Shown one piece after another: positions 15,541 to 23,782 of a DNA stretch of 47,301 nt; the stretch's first letter is position 1; the number at the start of each line of letters is the position of its first letter. The DNA is from Chloroflexota bacterium (GTDB lineage: Bacteria > Chloroflexota > UBA11872 > UBA12225). The notes under the pieces are model-generated. The model saw nothing but the letters and a program-made list of their open reading frames with translations. It was not told where the DNA came from and ran no database searches. A program made the position numbers and the translations under genes. Location: assembly GCA_016199265.1 (NCBI GenBank), contig JACQGX010000237.1:1-47301 (forward strand). Direction: 5' to 3'.

Positions 15541-15798
15541 ATGGTTTCCGTCACTGTCGAAGAAGCCAGGGTAGAGTTGCCCTCTCTCATCCAGCGAGCC
15601 GCCGCCGGCGAAGACGTGCTGATCTCAGAGCACGGAAAGCCGGTCGCCAAGCTGGTTTCGGTGCCGATCGAGAATTCACAGCCCTTGAAGCCGCGTGTCC
15701 CCGGCTCCATGCGAGGCAAGATATGGATCGCGGACGACTTCGACGCACCGCTCCCGCCTGATCTTCAAGCCGCCTTTGAAGGTGAGGAGATCGAGTAG
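15541..15798 (+). CDS. Phd/YefM-family antitoxin
   Basis: The 85-residue protein has the Phd/YefM layout: MVSVTVEEARVELPSLIQRA, then the GEDVLISEHGKPVAKLV strand-turn that forms the DNA-binding dimer, then an acidic tail (DDFDAPLPPDLQAAFEGEEI) that would wrap the toxin. A GAGGAG ribosome site precedes the ATG. Its TAG stop is followed immediately by the GTG start of the PIN gene, so the two are co-translated. It likely neutralises that toxin and represses the shared promoter. Confidence 0.92.
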   Translation: MVSVTVEEARVELPSLIQRAAAGEDVLISEHGKPVAKLVSVPIENSQPLKPRVPGSMRGKIWIADDFDAPLPPDLQAAFEGEEIE

Positions 15799-16188
15799 GT
15801 GGGCCTGCTGCTCGATACCAATGCCTTTCTCTGGTGGATCGCCGGCGGTCACCTGCTCTCCCACGCGGCGTACGACGCCATCGCCGACTCCACCAACCGC
15901 GTGTTCTTCAGCGCCGTCTGTTCGTGGGAGATCGCGATCAAGCTTGCCACCGGTAAACTGCGGGTAACACCTGACGCTACTACGTGGTTGCCCGACGAAC
16001 TCCAGAAGAACCATTTCATCGAGTTGCCGATCACAGTCGCGCACACGATGGCGGTCGAACACCTCTCCATGCACCACCGCGACCCGTTCGATCGCCTACT
16101 CATCGCGCAGGCGATGGAGGAGAATCTCACCATCGTCACGCGCGATGCGAGCTTCTCGCAATACGCGGTTAGTGTTATCCGAGCCTGA
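15799..16188 (+). CDS. PIN-domain ribonuclease toxin (VapC-like)
   Basis: This 129-residue PIN protein starts with GTG directly after the antitoxin stop. It begins MGLLLDTNAFLWW and carries the acidic metal-binding set: Asp6, Glu44 (SWEIAIKLA), Asp95/Asp98 (HRDPFDRLLIAQA) and Asp116 (TRDASF). The SWEIAIK and DPFDRLL patterns match the VapC subgroup usually paired with Phd-type antitoxins. The predicted role is cleavage of specific RNAs when antitoxin is lost. All key residues are present and the gene looks intact. Confidence 0.93.
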   Translation: MGLLLDTNAFLWWIAGGHLLSHAAYDAIADSTNRVFFSAVCSWEIAIKLATGKLRVTPDATTWLPDELQKNHFIELPITVAHTMAVEHLSMHHRDPFDRLLIAQAMEENLTIVTRDASFSQYAVSVIRA

Positions 16189-16401
16189 CGGCGATGCGTC
16201 ACGCAAATGGTGACAGGTAGGGCACGCCGTGCCAGTGACCCGTCCGCGAGGCCATTTATCGCTCGCGCAGATCCGCAGTTGCGTGCGATGCACGGCGAAT
16301 CGCACGGAATGGCACGGCGCCGGTGGCCGTGCGAGACTCCCCCTTCCCGCCTCGCGGGAGCCCGCCGGGGACCCGCTTACGGGTGTGGCGGCGGCCGGGG
16401 G

Positions 16402-17400
16402 TTAGGTCCGCCACCTCGCCAGCATCTCCCGCCCCACCGATCCGTCGAACACGTGCCCGTCGTCGAATGTGTGCAGCACGAAGTTCTCCGGTGCCTCTGA
16501 GGCCGCATACGCCCGGTGGATGCGCGCCAGCGCCCGCTCGGCCCACTCGTGCGGAATGAGCGAGTCCCGTAAGCCCCACTTGATCACCATCGGCCGCGGC
16601 GCGATCAGCGAGAAGATCTCCGGCGTATCGCCGTAGCGCAGCAGCCCCGGGATCAGCTGCGCGCCGCACTGGCTGAGCGCCTGGAACCGCTCCTGGTACA
16701 CGTTCAGGCAGCCCGACGGCACACACGCCGAGATCCGCCGGTCGAACGCGCTGACCATCATCGTCATCCGCCCGCCCAGCGACAGCCCGGCGCAGGCCAG
16801 CTTGTTGGGGAGCACGTACGGCAGCGACTGCAGCACGTCCAGCGCGCCGGCCAGATCGCACAGGTGCAGCGCCGCTACGGTCGTTCCCAGCAGCGTCGCC
16901 GCCATGTAGTTGCGCATGCAGCGGTCGATGCGCTTGCCCGGATAGCCCGGCCGCCGCTCGCCGAACCCGCGCAGGTCCGGCGCCAGGACGACAAAGCCAT
17001 CCTGCGCGATGCAGTGCCCAAAGTCGTACTTACACCGCGCGATCTCTCCGTCGCGCTCCGGCGTGTCCCCAATCCCCACCACGCTGTCCTTGCCGAAATC
17101 GCCGTGCCCGTGGAGACACAGCACCCCTGGCACCGGCCGCTCTCTGCTGACTCCCTTCGACACCAGCAGGTACGCCGGCACCCACACGTCCTGCTCCGTC
17201 TGGTAGCGCACCCGGTGCCGCACGTAACTCCCGCAGTCCACCTCCTCCTCAACGGTCAGTCCCGGCGCCACCCGCTCCGGCATCTCCCCCAAGAGCCGCG
17301 TCACCGTCGCCCGGAACCGCGTCTGCCACGCCGCCAGCTCCGCTGGCGTCTCCCCGACGAAAAGCATGGTCGGTCGCGCCTGATCGATCAGGCGCGACAA
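16402..17400 (-). CDS. Alpha/beta hydrolase (acetyl-xylan-esterase / dienelactone-hydrolase-like), 5' end displaced by an IS
   Basis: From the TTG at 17400 the frame gives 332 residues with a complete serine hydrolase triad: Ser207 in GLSLGG, Asp279 and His316 in DDGHVF, plus an LHGHG oxyanion-hole motif at 96-100. An extended N-terminal region before the fold is typical of large esterases acting on sugar esters. In-frame codons continue upstream of 17400 (LELLEFEYD) to the CTAG target of the IS701-like element. Beyond the element, the same frame resumes and offers a TTG (MPPT). The native start was therefore probably cut off by the insertion, and whether the shortened product is made is unknown. 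No signal peptide is visible. Confidence 0.85.
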   Translation of the reverse strand: MSRLIDQARPTMLFVGETPAELAAWQTRFRATVTRLLGEMPERVAPGLTVEEEVDCGSYVRHRVRYQTEQDVWVPAYLLVSKGVSRERPVPGVLCLHGHGDFGKDSVVGIGDTPERDGEIARCKYDFGHCIAQDGFVVLAPDLRGFGERRPGYPGKRIDRCMRNYMAATLLGTTVAALHLCDLAGALDVLQSLPYVLPNKLACAGLSLGGRMTMMVSAFDRRISACVPSGCLNVYQERFQALSQCGAQLIPGLLRYGDTPEIFSLIAPRPMVIKWGLRDSLIPHEWAERALARIHRAYAASEAPENFVLHTFDDGHVFDGSVGREMLARWRT

Positions 17401-17427
17401 GTCGTACTCGAACTCCAGTAACTCTAG

Positions 17428-19068
17428 TCTCGAGTTCCGCCATTATGCCGGTGCTGGCGCAATGCTGGGGGGCGGCCGCGAGGGCGACGACGCGCGAGGG
17501 TGAGCGTGCAGGCAGCGGGGCGGGTGTCGGTAGACGCGGGAGTTTTGCTGCCGCCGTGTCTGGCACGGCGGCGTGAAAAAGGCGATGGGCAGGTGCCCGG
17601 CGGTCGCCGCGGTGAGGCCGGCCCGGCGCCGCGTGGTCAACACGTCGGCGAACGACGGGGCGGCCTTGCGGCGGTACCACGGCCGCACGACCCACGTGGC
17701 GCCGCGGCCGGCCTGGAGTGCGGTGGCATACCACCGCACGATCAGCGCGAAGACGATCCCGGCGAACGGGGCGGTGCGGCGCCCCGCCAGCACGGTCTGG
17801 TTCTGGGGCGCGTCGAAGCCGAGCCGGCCTTTGAGGAGGAAGCACGTGACCTCCAGGGTCCACCGGGTCGCGTACGTCTCGAGGAGGCAGGCGACGCTGA
17901 CCGTCAAGTCGGTGCAACAGAACGCCGCAGCTTTGCGCCGGCCACTGGGGTCGCGCACGACGACGTCGCGCAGCGGCGCGGTGGGCAGCACGCGGTACCA
18001 CAACGCGGTGCCCCGGAAGACCAGCGGCCGGACGGTGCGGCCGTACCGGGTGACCGGCAGGGCGTGCCAGTGCTGCCGGGCCTGGACCTGCGCCGCGGGG
18101 GTGGGCAGTCGCTCGCCGCGCTGGCGGGGGCGCCCCTTCTGTCCTGGGTGCCGCGGCGGTGGGGGCGTCCAGCGGGCGCCGTCCAGCCGGAGGGGGCCGC
18201 TGACCTCGACGTTGGCCGGGCGCCCGGCGACCGTGGTTTCGTTCACGTCGCCGGTGTCCCCGACGACGGAGACCGTGCGTTCCGGGGCGAGGGCGGCCGC
18301 CCAGCCAGCGACGACGGCACTGGCCTCCCGGGCCAGGGCCGGCTTGGGCGGCCGCTGGGCCGGGGCCAGGGGGAACGCCTGGTGCGCCTGCTGGTACCGC
18401 TTCCCGGACGTGGGGCGCGAGGGGGCATCCTGGCGGTGGCCTGCCTTGCGGCCGACGTACCGCCGGCACAGGAGCGGCACGGCCACGCCCCGCGGGCCAC
18501 CGACCACGCCAAACGGCAACGGCAGCCACACCGCCAGAACGACCCACACCTGGCCGCAGCGACGGAACGTCTTGCGCCCGTGGGAGAGCCGCGGGTCGTG
18601 GTGCATCGACCCGAGCGCAATCGCTTTGCCCGCCTTGCGCGCCAGACGGTCGTCCACCAGCACGATGAGCGGGCAGCCGGCCGGCAGCAGGCGCAGCGCC
18701 AGGGTGAACACCACCTTGCCCACCGCGTCCAGGTCCCAGCGCGCCCGGCTGAAGCAGCGGTGAAACACCGAGCTAGGGCGCCAACTCCGCTCCCCGTCGC
18801 CGCCGACCACCCCGGCCGCCACCGCGACGCCGGTCACGGTGTGGCGGCCCGGACAGTGCCGCCAGCCCGCCACCAGGCAACAAAAGGTGTGCTACGTCGG
18901 GGCCGTGAAGCACGGCAGGAACGCCGCCAACAGCAGCGCGAATGACTCGGGTACCATCAAGGGGGGCATGGCTTCCTCCGGCGGGCGGTGATCTCGACAT
19001 GCACCGCACCCCCGCAGGAGCCGTGCCTCCCTCCCTCCCTCACCCGTCCAAAATGGCGGAACTCGAGT
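17428..19068 (-). mobile_element. IS701-like insertion sequence flanked by CTAG
   Basis: The 17-base ends read T/ACTCGAGTTCCGCCATT at 17428-17444 and, inverted, at 19052-19068. They differ only at the outermost base. CTAG flanks both sides (17424-17427 and 19069-19072). A 4-bp CTAG-type duplication is typical of IS701 elements, so this is a precise insertion of about 1641 bp. It lies within the first codons of the hydrolase gene and carries one interrupted transposase gene. Confidence 0.8.
17443..18969 (-). pseudogene. DDE transposase (IS701/DDE_5-like) with amber codon 26
   Basis: From the ATG at 18969 the frame reads MPPLMVPESFALLLAAFLPC then FTAPT, meets TAG at 18892-18894, and then continues unbroken for 482 codons. 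Family members usually have Trp at that place, so TGG to TAG is the simplest change. The rest is complete: a VDDRLARKAGK motif (first Asp), VVGDTGDVN (second Asp), a GRPRQRGERLPTP linker and RWTLEVTCFLLKGRLG (catalytic Glu). An internal GTG (18873) could restart translation without the N-terminal helix. The element's ends are intact, so it could still be moved by a related transposase. A sequencing error is the alternative. Confidence 0.8.
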
Positions 19069-19087
19069 CTAGCGTGGGTGGCAAACC

Positions 19088-19106
19088 CTAGCGCGAGTCC
19101 GCCATT
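19088..19106 (+). repeat. Extra IS701-like end motif
   Basis: CTAGCGCGAGTCCGCCATT matches the element's left end including CTAG, apart from two missing bases and two changes. It lies 15 bases outside the right end in the orientation of a left end. Nothing element-like follows it. It may be a leftover of an earlier insertion. Confidence 0.5.
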
Positions 19107-19163
19107 TCCTTCCCCTCTCCCGCCATCCGGAACTGCTGATTGCACCCAGACTACAACGCGCGT

Positions 19164-19192
19164 TTGCACCGCCCACATCCGGCTGATATACT
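19164..19192 (+). promoter_or_regulatory. Sigma-70-type promoter of the iron-uptake permease
   Basis: TTGCAC (19164-19169) and TATACT (19187-19192) are spaced by exactly 17 bases. Transcription would start near 19199, only about 11 bases before the permease ATG, and no ribosome site is evident. Confidence 0.6.
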
Positions 19193-19209
19193 CCGGCCGC
19201 GACTAACAA

Positions 19210-20313
19210 ATGCTAACTATTCGCAATACCGCCGCCGCCCGCCTTCCCGGCCTCCCGAGCGTCGGCGTGTCGCTCCGGCCGCCCCGTGGCCGGACGACAA
19301 TCCTCGTCGGCGTCCTGCTCGCGCTCCTCGCCGCCGCTGTCGTCGTTTCGGCGGCCCATGGCCCCGCCCGCATCACCTACCTCGAGAGCGCCGCCATCGT
19401 CCTGGACGACGTTGGGATTCATTTGGGCGTGCCGTACCCCCGGACAGCCGAGTTGGTGATCGAGCAGGTGCGCCTCCCGCGCATCCTGACCGGTGCCCTG
19501 GTCGGCATGTCCCTCGCCCTCGCGGGCGTCGCGCTTCAGGGACTGTTCCGCAACCCCATGGCTGACCCGGGCATCCTCGGCGTCTCGGCCGGCGGCGCGC
19601 TCGCGGCCGTGCTCGCCATCGTCACGGGCATGCAGGCGCGTAGCGTCCTGTTCCTGCCCGCCATGTCGGTGATCGGCTCCCTCACCACCGTCTCGCTCGT
19701 CTACGGACTGGCCAACGCTGGCGGGCGCTTCACCCTCGCCTCGCTGCTCCTCTCGGGCATGGCCGTGAGCGCGTTTCTCGGCGCGTGCATCTCGTTCATC
19801 ATGCTCAGCCAGCGTGAGCTGGCTTCGCTGCAGGCGGTTCTGTTCTGGTTGGCCGGCGGCCTGGATGCACGCCTCTGGCTGCACGTGCGCCTCATCGCGC
19901 CACCGCTATTGCTCGGCGCCGTGGCGGTGTACGCCTTCGCCCGCAGCCTGAACGTCATGCTCCTGGGCGAGGAGACCGCGCACTCGCTCGGCGTCCGCGT
20001 CCGGCGGAGCCGCCTCATTCTGCTCGCCCTGGCCTCGGTCTTGACCGGCGTCGCGGTCTCGGTCAGCGGTACCATCGGCTTCGTCGGGCTGGTCGTGCCT
20101 CACGCGATGCGCCTGCTGGTCGGCCCCGACCACCGCATCCTGCTGCCGGTCAGTGCCCTCGCTGGCGCGGTGTTCCTCGTCACCGCCGACACTGTCGCGC
20201 GTCTGGTCCTTCAACCGGCTGAGCTGCGCGTCGGCATCGTGACGGCGTTCGTCGGTGCACCGTTCTTCCTCTTCCTGCTGCTGCGCAACCGCCGCCGGCT
20301 CAACCTCCTGTAG
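19210..20313 (+). CDS. FecCD-family iron/heme/cobalamin ABC transporter permease
   Basis: The 367-residue membrane protein has the FecCD/BtuC pattern: a first membrane helix near residues 30-50, then RLPRILTGALVGMSLALAGV and the diagnostic LQGLFRNPMADPGILGVSAG segment around 97-125, several further helices, and a GLVVPHAMRLLVGPDH motif near 290-305 that contacts the ATPase. Length and layout fit a ten-helix permease working as a homodimer. It lies 47 bases before a binding-protein gene of the same transporter type. The ATP-binding subunit is 3.5 kb downstream. The substrate is probably an iron chelate or heme, judging by the HutX-like and ferredoxin neighbours. Confidence 0.93.
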   Translation: MLTIRNTAAARLPGLPSVGVSLRPPRGRTTILVGVLLALLAAAVVVSAAHGPARITYLESAAIVLDDVGIHLGVPYPRTAELVIEQVRLPRILTGALVGMSLALAGVALQGLFRNPMADPGILGVSAGGALAAVLAIVTGMQARSVLFLPAMSVIGSLTTVSLVYGLANAGGRFTLASLLLSGMAVSAFLGACISFIMLSQRELASLQAVLFWLAGGLDARLWLHVRLIAPPLLLGAVAVYAFARSLNVMLLGEETAHSLGVRVRRSRLILLALASVLTGVAVSVSGTIGFVGLVVPHAMRLLVGPDHRILLPVSALAGAVFLVTADTVARLVLQPAELRVGIVTAFVGAPFFLFLLLRNRRRLNLL

Positions 20314-20360
20314 ATGGGCCCACCACTGTGTTCACGAAAGGAAGGAGCATCACACATACC

Positions 20361-21437
20361 ATGGACACCTTCAGCAGACGCCGCGCACTTCGTTCACTCA
20401 CCGTTCTCGGCAGCGCCGCCGCCGTCGCCTGTGGCGCCCCGGCCTCGTCGCCCCAGGCTCGACCGGCTGCTACCACTGCGCCTGCTACGAGTCAGTGGAC
20501 CCAGATCTGGGCTACAGTTCCGGACATCGTCGATCCGAACAACGCCGGCTGGCCGCGCCGCGTGCGCGACTTCCGCGGCAAGGAAGTCGCTATCAAGGCC
20601 ACGCCCCAGGCCTTGATCGCCGACACGCTCGGCCTCGCTGAGGTGACGCACGCCCTCGTCCCCGTCTCGCGCATCCGTGCCGCGTGGGAGGGCGACATCC
20701 TTCGGCCCACGTCCAACATCCGGGAAATTGCCGCCCGCGTCCCGTTACGGTACGCCTCTTTCGGCGGCGCCGGCGGCACGGAGGAAATCATTGCCTTCCA
20801 GCCTGACCTTATCGTCTTCAGCCAGTTCATCCCCGCCGAAAAGGTGCAGCTCATCGAAGAGGCCGGGGTAACCGTCGTCGTCAGCGGCATCAGGTCCAGT
20901 GTCGAGGACTACAAACCCATGATCCGCTTCCTCGCCTACGTGTATGGCGAGGAAGCCAACGGCGAGCAGCTTATCGCCGAGATCGAACGCCGCATCAAGG
21001 TTGTGACCGCCGTCACCGAAAAGAAGCGGGAGGCGGAGAAACCGCGCGTGCTCTACCTGGACGGCGGCGCGTGGGCTAACGGCGCCGACACCGGTCCGGA
21101 CGCCATCATCCGCTACGCCGGCGCCATCAACCCGGCCGCCAAGGCCGGCATCAAGGGCTCACAGCAGGTCGGGGTCGAATCGATCGTCGCCCTCAGCCCC
21201 GACTACATCATCGTGAACCCCGAAGGGACCGACGGGGCAAAGCGCCAGGAGCTGCTGACCCACCTCGCCCTGGGCGAGGTGCCCGCAATCAAGAACGGCC
21301 GGCTGGTGGACATCCACGGGCGATACATCCGCGCGATCTCCCATTGGGCCGTTCGCGGCCTCGAGGAACTGGCCAAGATCCTCTGGCCCGACGACTTCAA
21401 GGGCGTGGAGTTCAAGGACTTCGTCTACCGTCAATAG
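20361..21437 (+). CDS. TroA/FecB-type iron-complex binding lipoprotein
   Basis: The 358-residue protein starts MDTFSRRRALRSLTVLGSAA and has a lipobox ending at Cys24 (AVACGAP), with an RRR motif suggesting Tat export. The mature part shows the two-lobed helical-backbone fold of class III binding proteins: HALVPVSRIRAAWEG, EEIIAFQPDLIVFSQFIPAE in lobe one, and VESIVALSPDYIIVNPEGTD with the ALGEVPAIKNGRLVDIHGRY end in lobe two. I chose the ATG at 20361; GGAAGGAG lies 13 bases ahead. It would hand its ligand to the upstream FecCD permease. The ligand (siderophore, heme or cobalamin) is not resolved by sequence. Confidence 0.9.
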   Translation: MDTFSRRRALRSLTVLGSAAAVACGAPASSPQARPAATTAPATSQWTQIWATVPDIVDPNNAGWPRRVRDFRGKEVAIKATPQALIADTLGLAEVTHALVPVSRIRAAWEGDILRPTSNIREIAARVPLRYASFGGAGGTEEIIAFQPDLIVFSQFIPAEKVQLIEEAGVTVVVSGIRSSVEDYKPMIRFLAYVYGEEANGEQLIAEIERRIKVVTAVTEKKREAEKPRVLYLDGGAWANGADTGPDAIIRYAGAINPAAKAGIKGSQQVGVESIVALSPDYIIVNPEGTDGAKRQELLTHLALGEVPAIKNGRLVDIHGRYIRAISHWAVRGLEELAKILWPDDFKGVEFKDFVYRQ

Positions 21438-21457
21438 GCGACCGTGCCTGCCGCGGC

Positions 21458-22381
21458 TCAGGCGCTGAGCAGCACCCCCGTGATCGGCTCTGCCGGGATC
21501 GGCGCTCCCGATGGGCTCGCCACCAGGAGTTCCACCCCTGGCCGCGACGCGTAGCGCTCCTGCACCCGGCGGAAGAACTCCACCCGCTCCGGCTGTAGCT
21601 CGCACGGCTTGAACTCGTCGTCCAGGTGCGGGAACGGGAAAATGGCCTTCAGGAGAGTCCGGCCGCCGGCCGCACAATACTTGACCGAGAGGCTCAGTGG
21701 CAGTCCGTGCCCGCTCACCCCCCCATGCTCTTCGCAGAACCGCAATGTCTCCACCCGGCGGAAGTTGACGTGTACGTGCATTCCGGCATTTGCCAGCGTC
21801 ATGTAGCCCTTTTCGACCGACAGGCGATCGAAGACCGTCGGGGGGAACGCTTCGATCACCGAGCTGCCCACGGCCAGGACGAAATTGATGCGCCCGCTTT
21901 CCCGTAGTTCCTCCGTGATGTCGCTCAGCGTCTGGACGAACACCTCACGGTCTTCGGCCTCACCGCCGCTGCGCTGGATAGTGACGCTTCGCACACCCGG
22001 CTCCTTCCCCCACCGATCGCGAATCGCTAGCCACGCATCCGGCGCGGCGCCGCTGCCGGTGCCGGTAGACCCGTTTCCCCGCGCGCCAGCGGCCCCTAGG
22101 TGCGCCTGCAAGAGCGCCTCACCCGCCGTGTCGGCAAACACCACCGAGTAGCGCGGCCCCCGCCCCTGGTCTTCCGTCAGCGCGATCAAGTTCACATCCC
22201 TCAAGTCGACTAACACGCGCCAGTCTTTGCCGCTCAGCGTCGCTCGATCGCTGTCTACACGCGGCCGTTCGCCGGTTCCCAGCTCAAAGACGCCCGCCAC
22301 TCCACCGTGGGCGATAGAAAACGCCGTTCCGTCAAGCTCTGCCAACTCACGCAGGAGCGCCCCCGCGCGCGCTGTCTCCAT
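21458..22381 (-). CDS. HutX/ChuX/HemS-like heme-utilisation protein (putative)
   Basis: The 307-residue cytoplasmic protein lies in reverse orientation between the iron-uptake genes. Its N-terminal half (GKDWRVLVDLRDVNLIALTE, then YSVVFADTAGEALLQAHLG) resembles the repeating unit of HutX/HemS proteins, which carry or degrade heme. The C-terminal half contains NAGMHVHVNFRRVETLRFCE and a KAIFPFPHLDDEFK segment with several histidines that could be metal or heme ligands. A low-complexity glycine/threonine linker around residue 100 separates the halves. It starts at the ATG at 22381, divergent from the ferredoxin-fusion gene, so the 115-base gap holds both promoters. Family assignment is by pattern only. 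Confidence 0.55.
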   Translation of the reverse strand: METARAGALLRELAELDGTAFSIAHGGVAGVFELGTGERPRVDSDRATLSGKDWRVLVDLRDVNLIALTEDQGRGPRYSVVFADTAGEALLQAHLGAAGARGNGSTGTGSGAAPDAWLAIRDRWGKEPGVRSVTIQRSGGEAEDREVFVQTLSDITEELRESGRINFVLAVGSSVIEAFPPTVFDRLSVEKGYMTLANAGMHVHVNFRRVETLRFCEEHGGVSGHGLPLSLSVKYCAAGGRTLLKAIFPFPHLDDEFKPCELQPERVEFFRRVQERYASRPGVELLVASPSGAPIPAEPITGVLLSA

Positions 22382-22409
22382 CTTACCGCCTCCTTGTTAC
22401 GCACCGGCT

Positions 22410-22438
22410 TTGACTCGTCTGCCAGCCCAGTATATACT
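22410..22438 (+). promoter_or_regulatory. Strong sigma-70-type promoter of the ferredoxin-fusion gene
   Basis: TTGACT (22410-22415) and TATACT (22433-22438) are separated by 17 bases. Just downstream, TTGCAAA and TTTTCGCAA form an imperfect palindrome (about 22452-22474) placed where a Fur- or DtxR-like repressor could block transcription. The opposite strand must carry the promoter of the HutX-like gene. Confidence 0.7.
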
Positions 22439-22496
22439 CCCGCTGTGGTTATTGCAAATACAAGGTTTTCGCAACATCCGACAGGGAGGTATTTCC

Positions 22497-23756
22497 TTGA
22501 CAGACGCCGCACCACCCGTCGACTCAGACCCCTGCGCTCCGGCCGCCGGCCGGGCCGTCGATGCGCTGCGCTCGCCGCACCGCACCCACGTCCTCGTCTG
22601 CACCGATCCCTGGCGAGACGGCTGCGCCAGCAAGGGCTCGCACGCCATCGCCGCCCGTCTGCGCCGCGAGCTGCGCGATCATGGTCTGCGCATGGAGGTG
22701 CGCACCACCAATACCTACTGCCAGGGGTGGTGCGTCCTGGGCCCCAACCTGATCGTCGAGCCACACGGGGTGTGGTACGAGCGCGTGTCGCCTGCGGATG
22801 TTCCAGAAATCATCGAGGAGCATCTCCTGCGGGGCCGCGCCGTCACCCGACTCCTCCGCGAGGACTACCATATCGCCCAGCCCGGGAAGCTCCCCAGCGC
22901 CGGTAGCGTGGCCGTCTCACCCGGTGGCGCGGACGGGTTCCCGCGCACCTTGATCGACGGCCTCGGCCGCCAGGTCACCATTGCTCATCGTCCCCTTCGC
23001 GTCGGCGCCGTGTCGTCCGGAGCAGAGGCGATCGTGCGCGCGCTCCTCCCGACGGACGTGATCGTTGATGCCGCCCAAATCCTGAATGCGCCCGCCGGGA
23101 ACGACGGCGCCGCGCTACTCATGGCCGACCACGACGTGGACACCGGCACGCTCGCTGCCGCCGACGCGGCCGGCGTTCCGCTGGTCGCCCTCCATCGGCC
23201 GCGGTACGTCACGCACATCCAGGCCAACGTCGGCCTCGCCGCGCGCTCCGTCGGCGCCGAGCGCCGCGCGGTCGAGTTGAACGCCGCGATCGATGCCCAA
23301 CTGGATTCCAATCGCACCGCCGCATCACGCGCCGGCCGCCGGCCTCGAACCGTCTTCTACTCCCCCGATGGCACCGCCTTCGGACCGTACTCGTTCGCCT
23401 CGTCGCTGATCAGCGGTGCGGGCGGCCACAACCCCGTTCCGCCACGCGGCCCCGGCCGCGACGACGCCGTTCCGCTGGCCGTCGAGGCGCTCGCGGCCCT
23501 GGACCCGGACGTGATCCTGCTCCGCACCCAAACGAACGGACACGCCGCCCAGGACGCGGTCGACGCCTTGCTGTGCGATCCGCGACTCGCGGGCGTGCCG
23601 GCGGTCAAGTCCGGCCGCGTCCACGCCATCGACCTCGCGGCGTACGGCGGGCGCCTCCGCTCCCACCAGGTGCTCACTCTGGTCGCCGACATCCACCGGC
23701 TTCTCTATCCCGAGTTCGCTTCCGGCGCGGTTCAGGCGCGCGCCGTCCGCCCGTGA
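22497..23756 (+). CDS. Fusion of a [2Fe-2S] thioredoxin-like ferredoxin and a periplasmic-binding-fold domain
   Basis: I chose the TTG at 22497 because AGGGAGG lies seven bases upstream, giving 419 residues. Residues 28-115 form a thioredoxin-like [2Fe-2S] ferredoxin: Cys35, Cys43 (GCASKGS), Cys75 and Cys79 in CQGWCVLGPNLIVEP are the expected four ligands. Residues about 145-410 are a TroA/FecB-like binding domain (IDGLGRQVTIAHRPLRVGAV, ALDPDVILLRTQTNG, CDPRLAGVPAVKSGRVHAID). There is no signal peptide, so the binding domain should be cytoplasmic, where it cannot act as a classical transporter receptor. Together with FecCD, HutX-like and ATPase genes it may receive and reduce imported iron complexes. 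The operon continues with the ATPase 26 bases downstream. Confidence 0.85.
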   Translation: MTDAAPPVDSDPCAPAAGRAVDALRSPHRTHVLVCTDPWRDGCASKGSHAIAARLRRELRDHGLRMEVRTTNTYCQGWCVLGPNLIVEPHGVWYERVSPADVPEIIEEHLLRGRAVTRLLREDYHIAQPGKLPSAGSVAVSPGGADGFPRTLIDGLGRQVTIAHRPLRVGAVSSGAEAIVRALLPTDVIVDAAQILNAPAGNDGAALLMADHDVDTGTLAAADAAGVPLVALHRPRYVTHIQANVGLAARSVGAERRAVELNAAIDAQLDSNRTAASRAGRRPRTVFYSPDGTAFGPYSFASSLISGAGGHNPVPPRGPGRDDAVPLAVEALAALDPDVILLRTQTNGHAAQDAVDALLCDPRLAGVPAVKSGRVHAIDLAAYGGRLRSHQVLTLVADIHRLLYPEFASGAVQARAVRP

Positions 23757-23782
23757 CACCTGCTCCTCCCGAAGGTCCCGGC

